From: Bacteroidetes bacterium UBA1952 | GTDB lineage: Bacteria > Bacteroidota > Bacteroidia > Chitinophagales > Chitinophagaceae | DNA length: 7,628 bases | Direction: 5' to 3' | NCBI GenBank assembly: GCA_002336725.1 | Contig: DDEO01000033.1 | Coordinates: 1 to 7,628, forward strand | In this document: positions 5,396 to 7,628 of the stretch, piece after piece | How the letters are laid out: every line of letters starts with the position of its first letter | How positions within the stretch are numbered: the first letter of the stretch is position 1 | Translations under genes and position numbers: made by a program | Notes under the pieces: model-generated | The model's input: the letters and a program-made list of their open reading frames with translations, nothing else | Databases searched by the model: none | What the model was told of the DNA's origin: nothing

Positions 5396-5424
5396 CGCCG
5401 CTTTTAACGCTTCTCCCAAAAGAC

Positions 5425-6471
5425 ATGGCTATTGACCTTTCTTCCTTCGACCCCAACTCGGTTGGGCAGAAGAACAACAATATCTTCGGACTTCCTTCGA
5501 CAGAAGACAACGCAGAACTGGTGTTGCTGCCGGTGCCCTGGGAAGTAACCGTCTCTTATCGCCCCGGAACGGCCCGCGGCCCGGAACACATCTTTGAGTC
5601 GTCGCTACAGATTGACCTCTTCGACCCCGATGTGCCCAACGGCTGGCAAAAGGGTTTTTACATGATGCCGGTGGATAAAAACATTCGCAAAAAGAGCGAT
5701 TACCTGCGGCAGTGTGCTGAGTTGATTATCTCCCATCTGGGCGACGGCGGCGTGGTGTCTGAAAATGAACAACTCTCCAAACGCCTTGCAGAAGTGAACA
5801 AAGGGGGGAAAATGGTGCGCGACTGGGTGCGCGAAATGACCCTGGCGCAGCTCAAAGACGGCAAGAAAGTGGGGCTGCTCGGCGGAGACCACAGCACGCC
5901 GCTGGGCTTTGTTCATGCGCTGGCCGAGATGCACCCCGACGGCTTTGGTGTATTGCAGATTGACGCTCACGCCGACCTGCGAAGCGCCTACGAAGGCTTC
6001 ACCTACAGCCACGCATCCATTATGTATAATATTCTGGAGGAGGTATCGGCAGTGAAAAAACTGGTACAGGTCGGCATCCGCGACTGGTGTGATGAAGAGG
6101 CTGAATATGCGCAGGAACAGGGCAATCGCGTGGTGCAGTTTACCAATCAGGCTATTAAAGAACGTTTTTTTGAGGGCCAGACCTGGAAGCAGGTCTGCGA
6201 CGATATTGTTGCCGCGCTGCCCCAAAAAGTATATATTTCTTTTGATATCGACGGCCTCGACCCGAAGTTGTGTCCCAATACCGGAACGCCGGTACCCGGT
6301 GGCTTTGAGGTAGAGCAGATTTACTACCTCTTCAAGCGGGTTGTCGAAAGCGGACGGCAGCTCATTGGCTTTGATCTCAACGAGGTTTCCTGCGGCGAAC
6401 ACAGCGAAGGTATTGATGCAATTGTAGGTGCGCGGGTGCTCTATAAACTGTGCAATTACATGGTGGTTTAG
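5425..6471 (+). CDS. Ureohydrolase family enzyme (agmatinase/arginase-like)
   Basis: This 348-residue cytoplasmic enzyme belongs to the dimanganese ureohydrolase family (arginase, agmatinase, formimidoylglutamase), which hydrolyses a guanidino or similar C-N bond. All expected metal ligands are present: His156 in LLGGDHST, Asp180, His182 and Asp184 in DAHADLR, and Asp274 and Asp276 in SFDIDGLDP. The late acidic residue is Glu320 in GFDLNEVS. SYRPGTARGPEHI (44-56) and TGTPVPGG (286-293) resemble agmatinases more than classical arginases. The distance from the RPG motif to GGDHS, about 107 residues, is longer than in Escherichia coli SpeB, giving a longer total length; this looks like a Bacteroidota-type subgroup. 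Substrate cannot be decided from sequence: agmatine (to putrescine and urea) is my first guess, arginine or formimidoylglutamate less so. The gene is preceded by a good promoter and ends at a strong terminator, so it is probably transcribed alone. Confidence 0.88.
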   Translation: MAIDLSSFDPNSVGQKNNNIFGLPSTEDNAELVLLPVPWEVTVSYRPGTARGPEHIFESSLQIDLFDPDVPNGWQKGFYMMPVDKNIRKKSDYLRQCAELIISHLGDGGVVSENEQLSKRLAEVNKGGKMVRDWVREMTLAQLKDGKKVGLLGGDHSTPLGFVHALAEMHPDGFGVLQIDAHADLRSAYEGFTYSHASIMYNILEEVSAVKKLVQVGIRDWCDEEAEYAQEQGNRVVQFTNQAIKERFFEGQTWKQVCDDIVAALPQKVYISFDIDGLDPKLCPNTGTPVPGGFEVEQIYYLFKRVVESGRQLIGFDLNEVSCGEHSEGIDAIVGARVLYKLCNYMVV

Positions 6472-6507
6472 CCTAGAAGACAAGCGCCCCAACGCCTGAG
6501 ACCCATC

Positions 6508-6545
6508 AAAAAAAAGGAACGCGCCACGAGGCGCGTTCCTTTTTT
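6508..6545. terminator. Strong bidirectional intrinsic terminator
   Basis: A perfect 10-bp stem, GGAACGCGCC (6516-6525) with GGCGCGTTCC (6530-6539), closes an ACGA loop. It is flanked by an A-run (6508-6515) and a T-run (6540-6545), so the hairpin can extend to 16 bp and works in both directions. It lies 36 bases after the ureohydrolase stop and 36 bases after the ilvE stop on the other strand, serving both convergent genes. Confidence 0.92.
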
Positions 6546-6552
6546 CCGGTAT

Positions 6553-6562
6553 TTTCCGGAAA
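6553..6562. repeat. TTTCCGGAAA palindrome between terminator and ilvE end
   Basis: An exact copy of the palindrome lies in the convergent spacer. It is preceded by a partial copy, TTTCCGGTA, at 6543-6551, so the two sit 10 bases apart, like the tandem block at 4725-4754. It is not near any start codon, which argues against a simple promoter operator here. Confidence 0.5.
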
Positions 6563-6581
6563 TCTTTCCTGTTGAATCCTT

Positions 6582-7628
6582 TTATACCTTATAAATCCAG
6601 CCGCGCGTATCCGGCGTGTGGCCATAGCGGATGTTATCCATCTCTGCTTTCACCCAGTTGGCTACCTTCCAATCCGTTACCGGCGGCAGCTTCATGTGCT
6701 CCTCGTGGATGGTCAGCTCGGCAATCGGGGCAATAGAAGCGGCAGTGCCGGTGCCGAAGGCTTCTTTGAGTTCGCCTTTGGCAAAAGCTTCTTTCAGCTC
6801 ATCAATGGAGATGGGCCGTTCTTCCACTTTATAGCCGGCCTCGCGCAGCAACGTCATCACGCTGTCGCGGGTTACGCCTTCCAGAATGGTGCCTTCGAGC
6901 GCAGGCGTTACCACCGTGTCGCCAATCACAAACCACACGTTCATGGTGCCGATTTCCTGCACGTATTTGTGCTCAAAACCGTCGGTCCACAGAATCTGGT
7001 CGTAGCCCAGCGAGCGGGCCTTCATCGTCGGAGCCATGCAGGCACCATAGTTTCCGGCACATTTGGCATAGCCGGTGCCGCCGGGGAAAGCACGCACATA
7101 TTCTTCCTGAACATAAATAGAAACCGGCTTGCTATAATAAGGGCCTGCCGGCGAGGTGATGATCATAAAAGAAAACTGCTCGGCGGGCTTCACGCCAATA
7201 AACGCGTCGGTGGCAATCATAAACGGACGCAGATACAGCGAGGTGCCGGGCGCTGTGGGAACCCACTGCGCGTCGAGGCGGATGAGCTGGCGCAGGCCTT
7301 CCAGAAAAATTTCTTTCGGAACCTCGGGCATACCCATACGAACGGCGCTGCGGTTGAAGCGCTTCCAGTTTTTATCAGGCCGGAAGATTACGATTTCGCC
7401 GTTCTCCTGGCGATAGGCTTTGATGCCTTCAAAGATCGACTGCCCGTAGTGCAGCATTGTGGTGGCCGGGCTCATCGTCAGGTTGCCGTAGGGCTGGATG
7501 CGCGGCTGTCCCCATTGGCCGTTGGCATAATCGCAAACGAGCATGTGGTCGGCATATTGCTTGCCAAACTGCACATTGGCCGGGTCGAATTCCGCAATGC
7601 GGCTTTTCTCCACCTTGTCAACCTTGAG
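6582..7628 (-). CDS. ilvE: Branched-chain amino acid aminotransferase (partial, N-terminus off window)
   Basis: This is a fold-type IV PLP aminotransferase that interconverts leucine, isoleucine and valine with their 2-oxo acids using glutamate. The length and motifs fit the larger, eukaryote-like BCAT group. Numbering from the GTG at 7613: LHYGQSIFEGIKAYR (54-68), LYLRPFMIAT (126-135), the PLP lysine Lys184 in GYAKCAGNYG, YVQEIGTMN (217-225) with the PLP-phosphate/carboxylate-side Glu220, TRDSVM (248-253), and EAFGTGTAASIAP (284-296). The two redox cysteines (CxxC) of human BCATs are replaced by alanines, which is usual in bacteria. The frame stays open to the right edge (residues L-K-V-D-K precede the GTG), and family members normally have more N-terminal residues, so the true start is probably outside the window. 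The stop lies 36 bases from the shared terminator. No regulation is visible without the upstream region. Confidence 0.95.
   Translation of the reverse strand, partial: LKVDKVEKSRIAEFDPANVQFGKQYADHMLVCDYANGQWGQPRIQPYGNLTMSPATTMLHYGQSIFEGIKAYRQENGEIVIFRPDKNWKRFNRSAVRMGMPEVPKEIFLEGLRQLIRLDAQWVPTAPGTSLYLRPFMIATDAFIGVKPAEQFSFMIITSPAGPYYSKPVSIYVQEEYVRAFPGGTGYAKCAGNYGACMAPTMKARSLGYDQILWTDGFEHKYVQEIGTMNVWFVIGDTVVTPALEGTILEGVTRDSVMTLLREAGYKVEERPISIDELKEAFAKGELKEAFGTGTAASIAPIAELTIHEEHMKLPPVTDWKVANWVKAEMDNIRYGHTPDTRGWIYKV

Noticed and set aside
5605..6492. 295-codon open frame antisense to the ureohydrolase gene
   Set aside because: It is a shadow of a gene with complete catalytic motifs; no domain is recognisable.
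7333..7613. Start of ilvE at the GTG at 7613
   Set aside because: The frame stays open to the window edge and BCATs normally carry more residues before this point, so the gene is treated as partial.
1..7628. Defence system, prophage or mobile element
   Set aside because: No transposase, integrase, nuclease, toxin or phage-like gene is present, and the genes are ordinary chromosomal functions. DUF4268 occurs in some larger nuclease-like proteins, but here it stands alone.

Overview
This 7.6 kb window looks like an ordinary chromosomal stretch from a free-living member of the Bacteroidota. Three things support this. The gene content is typical of the phylum (a DUF6438 lipoprotein, a stand-alone DUF4268 protein, an agmatinase-like ureohydrolase with a long N-terminal region, a CcmE with a Cys heme ligand). 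Start codons have no Shine-Dalgarno sequence. Three gene starts are preceded by the Bacteroidota -7 promoter box TAnnTTTG. Base composition is moderately GC-rich. I cannot fix the order or genus; Saprospiria or Chitinophagia would be a guess.
Layout: an upstream spacer with a GC palindrome and a doubled octamer; a DUF445 membrane protein (+); a convergent spacer packed with mini-hairpins and ATTGGA words; dprA (-); then, divergently, a DUF6438 lipoprotein (+) and a TIGR02117/DUF2459 protein (+). An exact 36-word heptanucleotide array follows, starting at the base after the DUF2459 stop codon. Next come a DUF4268 protein (+), an unrecognised helical protein (-), a CcmE-type heme chaperone (-) with its own terminator, a divergent promoter pair, an agmatinase/arginase-family enzyme (+), a strong two-way terminator, and ilvE (-), which is open at the right edge.
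The genes do not form one pathway: DNA uptake/recombination (dprA), cytochrome c maturation (ccmE), arginine-derivative/polyamine metabolism (ureohydrolase) and branched-chain amino acid metabolism (ilvE) sit beside proteins of unknown function. I see no defence island, prophage, insertion sequence, CRISPR array or RNA gene. The most distinctive content is non-coding: two different word-based repeat arrays, each abutting a stop codon, and a palindrome, TTTCCGGAAA, present five times although chance predicts about 0.01. The most distinctive protein feature is the CxxxY heme-attachment motif in CcmE.
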